A stretch of DNA of 33,647 nt, taken from the NCBI GenBank assembly GCA_947564425.1, contig CANOBU010000014.1:1-33647 (forward strand), read 5' to 3'. This document shows, one piece after another, positions 1 through 8,627 of the stretch. The notes under the pieces were generated by a model that was not told the DNA's origin, ran no database searches, and worked only from the letters and a program-made list of their open reading frames with translations. The stretch's first letter is position 1. Every line of letters begins with the position of its first letter. This stretch comes from an uncultured Eggerthellaceae bacterium. Lineage in GTDB: Bacteria; Actinomycetota; Coriobacteriia; Coriobacteriales; Eggerthellaceae. The position numbers were made by a program, and so were the translations under genes.

Positions 1-518
1 CGCATGTTGTGCAGGCGGTCGGCCAGCTTGATCACGATGACGCGGATGTCCTTGTTCATGGCCACCAGCATCTTGCGGATGGTGGCGGCCTGCTCGTCGG
101 TCAGGCTGCCCACCTCGATGCGGGTGATCTTGGTGACGCCCTCCACCAGGGTGGCCACGTCCTCGCCGAACAGCTGCACCACGTCATCGCGGGAGGTCTC
201 GGTGTCCTCGATGGTATCGTGCAGCAGGGCGGCGGCGATGGTCTCCACGTCCATGTGCAGCCCTGCCAATATGATGGCCACCTCGATGGGATGCGCGATG
301 AACGGCTCGCCCGATTTGCGCTTCTGCCCCTCGTGAGCTTGGGCGGCGAATTCGTAGGCGCGGGCCAGCATCGCCTCTTCGTCGGGGGTAAGATAGGCGG
401 CCGTGAGCTCCTGCAGATGGGCGAAGCGCTCCTCGGGGGGCTGCTGGCCCCCGTGGCCGAAACCGTGCTCGTGGGAATCGGGCGCCAAGGCCGTCTCGAC
501 CACATCGCCGTACGCCAT
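1..518 (-). CDS. RelA/SpoT-family (p)ppGpp synthetase/hydrolase, N-terminal part (runs off window)
   Basis: The first 172 codons of an alarmone (p)ppGpp enzyme are visible; the rest lies beyond base 1. The frame opens at ATG 518 behind an AAAGGGG ribosome site and has no stop. Residues about 45-173 match the HD hydrolase domain of RelA/SpoT/Rel proteins: AHP at 75-77, the metal-binding HD pair at 100-101 followed by TIEDTE, and KLADRLHNMR at 164-173. The family cleaves pppGpp/ppGpp and, in bifunctional members, also makes it from GTP and ATP in the stringent response. The intact HD motif argues for a hydrolase-competent protein. Synthetase, TGS and ACT domains cannot be seen here, so bifunctionality is inferred. 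It follows the RecJ fusion gene on the same strand after 89 bp, and a palindromic element fills part of that gap. Confidence 0.9.
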   Translation of the reverse strand, partial: MAYGDVVETALAPDSHEHGFGHGGQQPPEERFAHLQELTAAYLTPDEEAMLARAYEFAAQAHEGQKRKSGEPFIAHPIEVAIILAGLHMDVETIAAALLHDTIEDTETSRDDVVQLFGEDVATLVEGVTKITRIEVGSLTDEQAATIRKMLVAMNKDIRVIVIKLADRLHNM

Positions 519-580
519 AGCCACCCCTTTCCCTTTCCCATCCGGTCAGTGAATCCCTATGATACCACCGGCCCTTTACC

Positions 581-608
581 GTTCCGAATACCGTCAGGCA
601 TTCGGAAC
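581..608. repeat. Perfect 9-bp-arm palindromic element, first of two copies
   Basis: Arms GTTCCGAAT (581-589) and ATTCGGAAC (600-608) are exact inverse complements around the 10-base centre ACCGTCAGGC. The last base falls in the stop codon of the RecJ fusion gene. A close relative, with nearly the same centre, lies at 17756-17782. Here it sits just upstream of a possible minus-strand -10 (TATCAT, 559-564) for the RelA/SpoT gene, so it could be an operator. It could also be a transcript-end hairpin or a small dispersed repeat. Confidence 0.6.
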
Positions 609-3600
609 TACAACGGTAATATCGGGCGGATAATGCGGCGGCGCAGGGCTTCGGCGGTCTCCTTCAGGGCCCAGGCCTTGAAGGAGGCGAAGATTGCCTG
701 CTCGTCCAGACCCTCCTGATAGCGCACCGAGCTCTCCAGCTCCACCTTGTCGGCGCCGGGTATCAGGCGCACCAGGCGCGTGACCTCGCCGGAGGTGAAT
801 TCTGAGCGCGTCTCGATCAGCCCCAGCTCGCGGAATACCGCGATGGCGCATTCCACGGAATCCTGGGATACCGGCCGGCCCAGCTTCGAGGCCCGCTCGG
901 CGGCCTCCACGTTGCTGAGGGCGAAGAAGCACCCCTTGTGCCCGGGTTCGGCCTGGGCCTGGCGCAGCGCCTTGTAGATCTGCACCATGCAGGGGCGCTC
1001 GGGGGTGGTATCGCCCAGGATGCCCTCGTTGATGTCGGCATCGCGGCGGGAATACAGCAGATGCACGCCGGCGGGGGCGCCGTCGCGGCCGGCTCGGCCG
1101 CTCATCTGGTTGAACTCTATCTCGTTGTACGGCAGGTGGTACAGCACCACGTGGCGGATATCGGGTATGTTCACACCCTCCCCGAAAGCCGAGGTGGCTA
1201 TGAGCACCGTGAACTGCCCGCTGCGGAACATCTCCTCGACCCGGGCCCGCTCGGACCGCGTGAGGCCGGCGTTGTAGAAGCCGATCATAAGGGCGATCTG
1301 CGGCACCCGCTCGCGCAGCTCGCGCGCCAGCTGAACCGAGCTCGTGCGCGAATTCACATAGATGACGGTCTTCTCGCCGCTGGCCACCAACTTCGCCAAG
1401 TAGTCGTTGCGGGCCTTCAGGCCGCGCTGGTCGTCCACCGCCAGGTTGGGCCGCTCCGACTCGTCGCAGATGCAGGCATCGATGGGCAGAATGCGGGTGA
1501 TATCCTGGGCCACCGCGCTGTCGGCTGTGGCGGTGAGGCCCAAGGTAACGGGGTTGCCCAGGGTTTCCACGATAGCGCGGAGCTCCTTGTAGGCCAGGCG
1601 ATTGCCCGCCTTCGCCAGCCCGATGTGATGGGCCTCGTCCACCACCGCGAACCCGATCTTCGCCGCGCGGGCGATGCGCTCGGCATGGATGGCCAGGAAC
1701 TCGGGGGTGGTCAGCACGATGTCGATCTCGCCTGCGGCCAGGCGCCCGTAAATGGAGTCGCGCTCTTCGGGGGTGGTCTCGCCCGTCAGCACGCAGGTGG
1801 TGATGCCGAATTGCGCCAGCGCGTTGTTCAAATGGAAGGCCTGATCGGCGATGAGCGCCCGCAAGGGGTACACGAACAGGCTCACGGTGCGGTCCCGCAG
1901 GGCGCACAGGGCGGCGAACACATGGAAGATGAGCGACTTGCCGCGGCCGGTGGCCATGACGCACAAGGTGGATTTCCCGGCATTCAGCGAATCCAGCACC
2001 TCGCGCTGCTTGGGATGCAGCGGTGCCTCGCCGATGAGCGCCCGCACCACATCGGCCTCGAGCTTCTGCGGCTCGCTGGCGGCGCGGCGCTCCCAGAACT
2101 CGCGGCTGGCGGTGCGGGTGTCCTCGTAGGCCTGCACGGCAATGGGACATTCCGTGCGCGATTCGCAGAGCTCCTCGTCGCTGGCGGCGAACAGGGTGGT
2201 GGCGAACTGGCAATCGTGGGGGTCGAGCCACGATTCCAGGGCGCTGCAGGTTTGGGCCGGCGCCACCGATTTCAGCATGGCCTTCACGGTGCGCCGGCCG
2301 CGCCATTCGTCAATCTGCGCTTCGAAGGCTGCGTTCACCAGGCTCTTCGTATGCGAGAGCAGCTCTATGTCGGCGCAGTGGAACATGATGGCGGCAACGC
2401 TGGTGCGGCCATCGGTCAGCGTGCACGAGAAGTGGTTCTTCTCGGCGCCCACGGCCCGGGCGTTGGCCAGCATCACGTCGGAGGCCAGCAGGCAGGGCAC
2501 GCGGTTCTCCTGGCCGAAGGGGGCCAGGCGCGAAAGTTCCTCCACGCTGGCCAGGGTGAGCTCTTCCAGGGACACGCAGGCATCTATCTCGATGAGCGGA
2601 TGGAAGGCATCTTCCGGCAGGCTGTCCATGAAGGCGCACAGGCGCTCGGCGAACTCGTCCAGCTTCGCCGCGGGAAGCGTCACGCCCACCGCCGCCTCGT
2701 GGCCACCGAAGCGCGTGAGGATATCCCGCGTGCTCTCTACGGCCTTGAACAGGTTCACCTGGCCCACGGTGCGCCCGCTGCCCCGGGCCTCGTCGCCGTC
2801 GATGGTGAACAGCAGCACCGGCACGCCATAGGTATGCACCAGGCGGCTGGCCACGATGCCCTTCACTCCTTCATGCCAATGCTCGCCGGCCACCACCAGG
2901 GCCCGCTGGCCCCGGTATACCTCCAGAGCCCGGGCGCGGGCGACCTCGGACAGCTCGGCCTCGATGGCGCGGCGCTTGTCGTTGATGGACTCCAAGGCCG
3001 CCGCCAAGGTGCAGGCGGTGTCGAAGTCATCGGTCATCAGCAGGTCCAGGGCCTCCTGGGCATCGCCCAGGCGCCCGGCCGCATTCAGGCGCGGTATCAC
3101 CGAGAAGCTTAAGTCCGTGGCCGATATGCGCTTCCCCGCGATGCCCGTCTGACCGATCAGCGCGGCGATGCAGGGCCGCGGGTCGGTGTTTATATGGGCC
3201 AGCCCGTCAGCCACCAGGGCGCGGTTCTCGTCCCGCATGGGCATGAGGTCGGCCACGGTGCCCAGGGCAGCCAGATCGGTATACGAGCGCCACAGGTGGG
3301 GGAAGCCGAAGCGGGCGCCCAGGGCCTGGATCACCTTCAGGGCAACGCCCACACCGGCTAGGATGGCGCTGGGGCACGCGTCGCTGGTCTTGGGGTCGGT
3401 CAGGGGCACGCCCACCGGCGGGTTCTCGGGGGGCTCGTGATGGTCGGTCACCACCACGTCCACGCCGTCGGTTTGCACCGCGGCTATCTCGTCTTTGCAG
3501 GCTATGCCGCAGTCCACCGTTACGATGAGCTCGGGATCGAGCTCCTTCACGCGCTGGTAGGATGCCTCGGTCAGCGCGTAGCCCTCGTCGAAGCGCCGGG

Positions 3601-3940
3601 GGATGAACGGCGTGACGAAGGCGCCCAGGGCCCGCAGGCCGCGGGTCATCACGGCCGTGGCCGACACGCCGTCCACATCGAAATCGCCGAACACGACGAT
3701 ATGGCGCCGGCCGCGGATGGCTTCCTCCAGGGCATCGACCACATCGCCCATGCCGGGGATGCTGTACGGGTCCAGCCAATCGCGGTCGAGGGAGGGATTC
3801 AGGAAGCGCTCGGCCTGCTCCACCGTCTCGATGCCCCGCGAGGCCATGATGGCCGCGATGAAGCCGGGCAGGCCGAAATGCTCTTCCAGGCGTGCAACGA
3901 CCTGCGGGTTCGCCGCATTGACTTTATAAGTGGCTGACAT
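608..3940 (-). CDS. recJ: RecJ single-strand exonuclease fused to a RecQ-like DEAH helicase
   Basis: This 1110-residue protein joins two DNA-repair activities. Residues 1-560 are RecJ: motif DFDVDG at 86-91, the DHH motif at 166-168 (VVVTDHHEP), and the DHHA1 motif GGHEAAVG at 412-419. RecJ degrades single-stranded DNA 5' to 3' in recombination and mismatch repair. Residues 640-1010 are a superfamily-2 helicase: Walker A GRGKS 665-669, DEAH 768-771, TATA 803-806 and motif VI GRAGRDG 948-954, most like RecQ. The C-terminal 100 residues look like a winged-helix tail. Ordinary RecJ is about 550-800 residues, so the helicase is an added module. RecQ and RecJ cooperate in end resection, so the fusion makes functional sense. 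ATG 3940 was chosen for the RecJ N terminus; its ribosome site (AGAAAG) is weak. A TGATACAAT extended -10 lies 37 bp upstream. Confidence 0.93.
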   Translation of the reverse strand: MSATYKVNAANPQVVARLEEHFGLPGFIAAIMASRGIETVEQAERFLNPSLDRDWLDPYSIPGMGDVVDALEEAIRGRRHIVVFGDFDVDGVSATAVMTRGLRALGAFVTPFIPRRFDEGYALTEASYQRVKELDPELIVTVDCGIACKDEIAAVQTDGVDVVVTDHHEPPENPPVGVPLTDPKTSDACPSAILAGVGVALKVIQALGARFGFPHLWRSYTDLAALGTVADLMPMRDENRALVADGLAHINTDPRPCIAALIGQTGIAGKRISATDLSFSVIPRLNAAGRLGDAQEALDLLMTDDFDTACTLAAALESINDKRRAIEAELSEVARARALEVYRGQRALVVAGEHWHEGVKGIVASRLVHTYGVPVLLFTIDGDEARGSGRTVGQVNLFKAVESTRDILTRFGGHEAAVGVTLPAAKLDEFAERLCAFMDSLPEDAFHPLIEIDACVSLEELTLASVEELSRLAPFGQENRVPCLLASDVMLANARAVGAEKNHFSCTLTDGRTSVAAIMFHCADIELLSHTKSLVNAAFEAQIDEWRGRRTVKAMLKSVAPAQTCSALESWLDPHDCQFATTLFAASDEELCESRTECPIAVQAYEDTRTASREFWERRAASEPQKLEADVVRALIGEAPLHPKQREVLDSLNAGKSTLCVMATGRGKSLIFHVFAALCALRDRTVSLFVYPLRALIADQAFHLNNALAQFGITTCVLTGETTPEERDSIYGRLAAGEIDIVLTTPEFLAIHAERIARAAKIGFAVVDEAHHIGLAKAGNRLAYKELRAIVETLGNPVTLGLTATADSAVAQDITRILPIDACICDESERPNLAVDDQRGLKARNDYLAKLVASGEKTVIYVNSRTSSVQLARELRERVPQIALMIGFYNAGLTRSERARVEEMFRSGQFTVLIATSAFGEGVNIPDIRHVVLYHLPYNEIEFNQMSGRAGRDGAPAGVHLLYSRRDADINEGILGDTTPERPCMVQIYKALRQAQAEPGHKGCFFALSNVEAAERASKLGRPVSQDSVECAIAVFRELGLIETRSEFTSGEVTRLVRLIPGADKVELESSVRYQEGLDEQAIFASFKAWALKETAEALRRRIIRPILPL

Positions 3941-3976
3941 GCTGCAGCTTTCTGCGCGTTCGCTCGTTTCGCAGCT

Positions 3977-3985
3977 ATTGTATCA
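3977..3985 (-). promoter_or_regulatory. Extended -10 promoter for the RecJ fusion gene
   Basis: The minus strand reads TGATACAAT, a TGn extended -10, about 30 bp plus a start-site gap before ATG 3940. No convincing -35 box is visible. It lies between the gene and the large hairpin at 4032-4111. Confidence 0.5.
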
Positions 3986-4031
3986 CGGGCACCGAGGCAT
4001 AACGCGATGCCGGGGTACCAGGCATGCCACA

Positions 4032-4111
4032 CGTGTCAGGGGACGTTCACTTTTGGCACACCGCAGGGAACCCTCCCTGCGGTGTGCCAAAAGTGAACGT
4101 CCCCTGACACG
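4032..4111. repeat. Perfect 38-bp inverted repeat (hairpin) abutting the cysteine synthase stop codon
   Basis: Bases 4032-4069 and 4074-4111 are exact inverse complements with a 4-base loop (ACCC). The arm begins CGTGTCAGGGGACGTTCACT and contains GGCACACCGCAGGGA next to the loop. The right arm ends one base before the TAG stop (4112-4114) of the minus-strand cysteine synthase gene. No T-run follows on either strand, so it is not a textbook intrinsic terminator, though such a stem would stabilise the mRNA 3' end. Size and perfection suggest a REP- or MITE-like mobile palindrome; this is inference. Confidence 0.85.
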
Positions 4112-5038
4112 CTAGCGGAAGAGCGGGGTGGAGAAGTAGCGCTCGCCGGTGTCGGGCAGGACGGTGACGACCGTTTTCCCCGGCCCCAGCTTCGCGGCCA
4201 GGCGCCGGGCCGCCGCCACGTTGGTGCCCGATGACACGCCGCACATCAGGCCCTCCTCGCGGGCCAGCGCGCGGGCGGTCTCCAGGGCCTCCTCGTCGCT
4301 CACCACGCAGATGTCATCGTATATCTCGCGGTCGAGTATGGCGGGGATCAGCCCGTCGCCGATGCCCATCTGCAGATGGCTGCCTATGCCGCCGCCCGAC
4401 AGGATGGCCGCGTTCTCGGGCTCCACCGCCCATATCTCGATGTCGGGGTACAGCCGCTTCAATGTTTGGCCGATGCCCGATATGGTGCCCCCGGTGCCGA
4501 TGCCGCTGACGAACCCGTGTATATGGCAGCCGGCGTCCTCGGCTATCTCCAGGGCCGTGTGGTTGCGGTGGGCCCGCAGGTTGTCGATGTTCTCGAATTG
4601 CTGGGGCACGTACACGCGGGGGTCCTCGGCAGCCATGTCCTGTGCGATGCGGATGCATTCGTCGATGGCCTTGCCGATATCGCCCTCGTCGTGCACGATA
4701 ACCGCCGTGGCGCCGTAGTGCTCTACCAGCAGGCGGCGCTCCTCCGATACGGAATCGGGCATGATGATGCGGGCCTCGTAGCCCTTCACGGCGCACACCA
4801 ACGCCAGGCCGATGCCCTGGTTGCCGCTGGTGGGCTCCACGATGATGCTGCCGGGGCCGATATCGCCGCGACGCTCGGCCTCCTCGATCATCATGGCTGC
4901 CGTGCGCGTCTTGACCGACCCGCCTATGTTCACGCCCTCGTACTTCACCAGAATCTGCGCCATGGCGGGCTCCACCAGCCGCTGCAGCCTTATCAGCGGC
5001 GTGTGGCCCATGGCCTCCAACACGTTGTCGTAGATCAC
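4112..5038 (-). CDS. cysK: Cysteine synthase (O-acetylserine sulfhydrylase), PLP-dependent
   Basis: This 308-residue fold-type II PLP enzyme makes L-cysteine from O-acetylserine and sulfide in the cytoplasm. K43 in NIGGSVKTR is the Schiff-base lysine (family usually NPGGSVKDR). TSGNQG at 70-75 binds substrate, GTGGT at 181-185 cradles the PLP phosphate, and SSGTN near 269-273 faces the pyridine nitrogen. Length is typical. The start is GTG 5038 behind AAGGGG; the nearby ATG at 5043 is out of frame. A TATAAT box at 5071-5076 gives the gene its own promoter, separate from the ABC exporter genes upstream. Cysteine is the sulfur donor for the SufS desulfurase encoded further on. A cystathionine beta-synthase-like activity cannot be excluded from sequence alone. 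Confidence 0.92.
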   Translation of the reverse strand: MIYDNVLEAMGHTPLIRLQRLVEPAMAQILVKYEGVNIGGSVKTRTAAMMIEEAERRGDIGPGSIIVEPTSGNQGIGLALVCAVKGYEARIIMPDSVSEERRLLVEHYGATAVIVHDEGDIGKAIDECIRIAQDMAAEDPRVYVPQQFENIDNLRAHRNHTALEIAEDAGCHIHGFVSGIGTGGTISGIGQTLKRLYPDIEIWAVEPENAAILSGGGIGSHLQMGIGDGLIPAILDREIYDDICVVSDEEALETARALAREEGLMCGVSSGTNVAAARRLAAKLGPGKTVVTVLPDTGERYFSTPLFR

Positions 5039-5043
5039 GTCAT

Positions 5044-5076
5044 CCCCTTGCTATCGTTTTCTCAAGGGGGATTATA
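5044..5076 (-). promoter_or_regulatory. cysK -10 box and leader hairpin that covers the ribosome site
   Basis: The minus strand has TATAAT at 5076-5071, then CCCCTTG (5069-5063) and its inverse complement CAAGGGG (5050-5044) 12 bases later. The second arm is the ribosome-binding sequence for GTG 5038, so the hairpin could mask it. No -35 box is clear at normal spacing. Confidence 0.45.
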
Positions 5077-5107
5077 GCCAATCACAACGGCCGGAGGCGC
5101 TTCGATG

Positions 5108-6313
5108 CTACATCACCACCTCGGCGGCGGCGTTGCCGCCGGCCTCGCTGGTCTGGGCCCGCAGCTTGGCGGCCACGAGCGCGGTGGCGAACAGCGCGAC
5201 CGCGAACAGCAGCAGCACACCCCAGCAGGACAATGCCCCCTGCCATCCGTCGGAGGTCAGCGCCTCGGTATACCAGAATCCGGGAAGGAAGCGGGCCACC
5301 ACCTGCACACCCTGAGGCGCCAAATCCAGCGGCATCCAAGCGCCGCCCAGAAACGACAGCACCAGCGCGATGATGTTGCCGATGCCGTTGGCGGCGGGAC
5401 CGCCCAGGCGGAACTGCCCCAGCAGGTACCCCAGTCCCAAAGGCACCAGCGAGAACACCGGCACCGTAAGCACCATGCGCGCCAGGGTATCAGCGCCCAT
5501 AGCTGCCGCCGACCCATGGAACACCGCCAGCCCCAGGCCGAGGGTCCAAACATCGATGACCAGCACGATGACGAAGCAGGCAAGGATGGTCTGGGCGTTG
5601 TAGGCCCCATAGCTGACCGGCGACGAAAGGTTGCGCCGCCGCACATCGGTGCGGTCGAGGGTGCTCAGCAGCATGCTCACGCATACCACGATGGAAGCGA
5701 ACAGCGAGTAGATGCTGAATTCCAGGAAGAACGAGAAGCCCCGCGCCGGACCCGCTTCCTCGCCGCCTGCGTAGGAGACCGCAGCCTGCTGCGCCGCAGC
5801 ATCCAGGGCGGCACGCACCTGCTGCTGCCCGGACGCCGAAGGGTCGGCCGCGATAGAGGCGGCAAGAAGGCTGGCGAAGCCGGACAGCTGCGCATCGGCC
5901 AGGGATCCCTCGGCGGAATAGAAGCTGTAGACGCATTCCACAGTGGGCAGCGGGGCACCTTCCCGTGCCGCGCTGGCGAAGGCATCGCCCCAGCCCTCGG
6001 GGATGATTAGGATGTAGTCCGCCTGGCCCTTGGCCACGGCATCCTGCAGGGCCAGGGGCGTATCCTGCAGGGGCACCTGCTGGCCGCGGGTTGCCAGGAA
6101 GTCGCCGACCCCCTGGGCCAATGCCCCGCCGTCGCGGTCGATGAGCGCATAGTCCACTGCCGCCCGCTGGGGTTGCGGGTCCTCCGGGGCGCTCTGGCCG
6201 CCCGCAACGCCGAAGGCCATGGCCACCCCCATGAAGCTGAGGGCCACTGTGTAGATCAGCCAAGGCAGGGGGTTGCGCAGGACCAGTTTCAGGGCGCATT
6301 TAAAGACTCGCAT
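5108..6313 (-). CDS. ABC-2 type exporter permease (second of pair)
   Basis: A 401-residue membrane protein of ABC-2 type. An N-terminal membrane segment at about 15-37 is followed by a large extracytoplasmic domain of about 190 residues, then roughly five membrane segments in the C-terminal half, including hydrophobic stretches rich in L, V and G around 220-375. This layout is usual for drug, lipid or peptide exporters, but the substrate cannot be told. Its ATG (6311-6313) overlaps the end of the first permease by 14 bases, so the two are translationally coupled and probably form a heterodimer with the ATPase upstream. The stop at 5108 is followed by the separate cysK promoter, with no terminator hairpin in between. 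Confidence 0.85.
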   Translation of the reverse strand: MRVFKCALKLVLRNPLPWLIYTVALSFMGVAMAFGVAGGQSAPEDPQPQRAAVDYALIDRDGGALAQGVGDFLATRGQQVPLQDTPLALQDAVAKGQADYILIIPEGWGDAFASAAREGAPLPTVECVYSFYSAEGSLADAQLSGFASLLAASIAADPSASGQQQVRAALDAAAQQAAVSYAGGEEAGPARGFSFFLEFSIYSLFASIVVCVSMLLSTLDRTDVRRRNLSSPVSYGAYNAQTILACFVIVLVIDVWTLGLGLAVFHGSAAAMGADTLARMVLTVPVFSLVPLGLGYLLGQFRLGGPAANGIGNIIALVLSFLGGAWMPLDLAPQGVQVVARFLPGFWYTEALTSDGWQGALSCWGVLLLFAVALFATALVAAKLRAQTSEAGGNAAAEVVM

Positions 6314-7508
6314 AGCGCTGCCTCCTTAGAGCCGCCGCCGAGCAGGCGAGCAGCACGGCCGCCATAACCAGCAGCACGGCGATATGGGTGAGGAAGGGGG
6401 CCAGGGTGTCGTAGTACATAAGCGAGAACATGGCCTGGGAAACCTGCACCGCCGGGTTCACCCATTGGGAGGCCGGGCAGGCAGCGGCCACGGTGTCGGC
6501 CAATTCCATCGTGGGCTGGCCGTACAATCCGGCGAACAGCGCCGCGATGCAGACGAGGGCGGTCAGCAGCCCCGCCTTCGCGTTGCTGTTCAGCCGCGGC
6601 AGCACGGCGATGGCCGCCCCCAAAGCCGTAGCCATAAGGGACGAAGCCGCCAGCGCCGCCAGGCACAGCAGGTCGCGTCCGGCGAAATCGACCCCGGCCA
6701 CGAAGCGCATGAACAGGTAGGCCACCACCAGGCACGCAAACGATACGATCCAGCAGGCTGCCAGGGTTCCCAGCAGGCTGCGCAACCGCGAGGTGCCGCC
6801 CACGCTGCGGCGGGCCCCCAGGGCGCTGGTGCGGGGCAACAGCCACAGCACGGCGGTCAGGCTGCCCTGGGCGCCCATCACCGCCGCGAAGCCCAGCAGG
6901 GCGAAGTAGTAGCGCACCGATTCCTTGGGCGCATTCTGGGTTACCGACACCTTCTGCGTCAGGGGCTCCACCGCCGACAGGGCATCGGTCACCGCCTGGT
7001 TCGCCAACGCCCGCGGGTCGTCTTCCATCAGGTCGGTGACGAGCTGCCGACGGCTGGCGTAGCTATCGGCCGCGGTAACCAGGATGCTCTGGTACACGCC
7101 GCCCATCTGGGGGTCGTCGCTGGAGGTCATGTTGTTCAGCAGGACCTCCGGCAGGCCCCCGCCGCCTACCAGCAGCACCCCTTCGATGGGGTGCTCATCT
7201 TGCGCCGAGGCCGCCATCCGCGCCGTTGCTTCCCCGCGGGTGGGGGCGAACTCGACGGCCAGCAGCGGCTCTTCGCCCTCGGCGCTGCCCGAGATGCCCT
7301 CGATGAAGGACCGGAACGCCTCGTCGCCATCATAGGCGGCGTCCTGCACCACCACCGTGCGCACCGGCTCGGTCTGACCGATGTTGTCAAGCCCCGCGAA
7401 CATGAAGATGAAGCAGGTGGAAAGTATGATGGGGAAGGCCAGCGACCATATCATCATGTCCCTGTCGCGCACCAGGGCCAGCACCAGGTATTTGAATGTG
7501 TTCGCCAT
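6300..7508 (-). CDS. ABC-2 type exporter permease (first of pair)
   Basis: A 402-residue membrane protein beginning MANTFKYLVLALVRDRDMMI, with a first membrane segment at about 20-40 and an extracytoplasmic region to about residue 220. Several membrane segments follow, ending in a short basic tail (RRQRYASL). The pattern matches ABC-2 family permeases. It starts 9 bp after the ATPase stop and overlaps the second permease, so the three genes form one transcription unit (ATPase, permease, permease). The pair of unequal permeases suggests a heterodimeric exporter. The cargo is unknown. Confidence 0.86.
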   Translation of the reverse strand: MANTFKYLVLALVRDRDMMIWSLAFPIILSTCFIFMFAGLDNIGQTEPVRTVVVQDAAYDGDEAFRSFIEGISGSAEGEEPLLAVEFAPTRGEATARMAASAQDEHPIEGVLLVGGGGLPEVLLNNMTSSDDPQMGGVYQSILVTAADSYASRRQLVTDLMEDDPRALANQAVTDALSAVEPLTQKVSVTQNAPKESVRYYFALLGFAAVMGAQGSLTAVLWLLPRTSALGARRSVGGTSRLRSLLGTLAACWIVSFACLVVAYLFMRFVAGVDFAGRDLLCLAALAASSLMATALGAAIAVLPRLNSNAKAGLLTALVCIAALFAGLYGQPTMELADTVAAACPASQWVNPAVQVSQAMFSLMYYDTLAPFLTHIAVLLVMAAVLLACSAAALRRQRYASL

Positions 7509-7517
7509 ATGAGCCGC

Positions 7518-8453
7518 CTAGTCCCGCAGCTCGCGGCCGGTTATCTCGAGGAATACATCGTTCAAGGTGGGCGGCTGGGCCCAGATGCGCCCGGGAGCCG
7601 CTCCGCATTCCGCCAGCACGGCCAGCACATCGGCCGTGTTGTGGTCGCCGTTCTCGCAGGTAAGGTAAAGGGTGGGCGCCTCGTAGCGCAGGGCCTGCAC
7701 CGCCGGCAGCGCCTGCAGGCGCAGGGCCGCGGCCTGGGGCAGGTGCTCGAGGTCGATCTCGATGCGCTCCCGGGCGCCCGATTCGGCCTTCAGCTCCGAG
7801 GGCGTGCCCAGGGCCAGAGCGCGTCCGTGGTCCATGATCATAAGGCGCGTGCACACCTCTTCGACCTCTTCCATATAGTGGCTGGTGTACACCACCGTGG
7901 TGCCGGCCTCGTTCATGGCCTGGATGCCCGCCAGGATGGAGGCGCGGCTCTGCGGGTCCACCGCCACCGTGGGCTCGTCGAAGAAGGCGAGGTCCGGGCG
8001 ATGGGCGATGCCGCAGGCGATATTCAGGCGCCGCAGCAGGCCGCCGGAGAGCTTCCGCGGGCGGGTGCGCTCGAAATCCTCCAGGCCCACGAACTCGATG
8101 GCATCGGCCACCAGCCTGCGGCGCTCGGCGGCATCGTCGATGTACAGGCCGCAGAAGTAATCAATGTTCTCGCGCACAGTGAGCTCTTCGAACACCGCCA
8201 CGTTCTGGGGCACGATGCCGATGCGCCGCTTCAAGTCGTAGCGGGTGGGGCCCATGGGCTGGCCGAACAGCTCGATGGACCCTTTGTCATAGGTGAGCAG
8301 CTGCAGGATGCAGTTGATGGCCGTGGTCTTGCCGCTGCCGTTGGGTCCCAGCAGCCCGAATATCTCGCCCTCTTCTATGGAAAGGTTGAAGTGGTCCAGG
8401 GCGAGCAGGTCGCCGTAGCGCTTCACCAGATTCTGCACCGATACAATGGCCAT
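7518..8453 (-). CDS. ABC exporter ATP-binding protein
   Basis: A 311-residue nucleotide-binding subunit. It carries Walker A GPNGSGKT at about 36-43, a Q-loop VPQN, the signature LSGGLLRRL (a variant of LSGGQ), Walker B LAFFDEPT and the switch-region SHYMEE. The C-terminal 90 residues form the extension typical of ABC-2 drug or lipid exporters (CcmA/NodI-like ATPases). ATG 8453 was chosen because AAGGAG lies 5 bases upstream and the conserved N terminus (IVSVQNLVKRYG) starts there; the open frame extends further upstream without similarity. It is the first gene of the exporter operon and is divergent from the LuxR-type regulator, sharing a 186-bp control region. Confidence 0.93.
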   Translation of the reverse strand: MAIVSVQNLVKRYGDLLALDHFNLSIEEGEIFGLLGPNGSGKTTAINCILQLLTYDKGSIELFGQPMGPTRYDLKRRIGIVPQNVAVFEELTVRENIDYFCGLYIDDAAERRRLVADAIEFVGLEDFERTRPRKLSGGLLRRLNIACGIAHRPDLAFFDEPTVAVDPQSRASILAGIQAMNEAGTTVVYTSHYMEEVEEVCTRLMIMDHGRALALGTPSELKAESGARERIEIDLEHLPQAAALRLQALPAVQALRYEAPTLYLTCENGDHNTADVLAVLAECGAAPGRIWAQPPTLNDVFLEITGRELRD

Positions 8454-8532
8454 GGGGCTCCTTCCCGCACGGGTGCGTTTCATGCATCTGCATGCTCGCT
8501 CCATTGTGCGCACCCCGGCCCGAAACCGCCAT

Positions 8533-8546
8533 ATGACAAATGTCAT
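8533..8546. promoter_or_regulatory. Dyad ATGACA-AA-TGTCAT, likely operator between exporter and LuxR gene
   Basis: A perfect 6-bp inverted repeat with a 2-base centre lies in the divergent control region, 80-93 bp upstream of the ATPase start and about 94 bp upstream of the regulator start. Short dyads with GAC/GTC halves are typical NarL/LuxR-type sites, so the neighbouring LuxR protein is the natural binder. That assignment is inference. Confidence 0.5.
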
Positions 8547-8627
8547 GGATGCAAGAATCCCCCGGTCGCAAGCACCTAGGGGAAAACCGGCAGCCATTCG
8601 AAGGCCGATAGCCCAAAGCGGACGGGG

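Noticed and set aside
938-3112. Long plus-strand frame (724 codons) opposite the RecJ fusion gene
   Set aside because: It is the antisense of a strongly conserved gene in G/C-rich DNA, where few stop codons arise on the opposite strand. The protein is rich in G, H, Q and A with no family features.
4032-4111. Ordinary intrinsic terminator for cysK
   Set aside because: The 38-bp stem is far longer than usual and no T-run follows it on the minus strand, so it is reported as a repeat instead.
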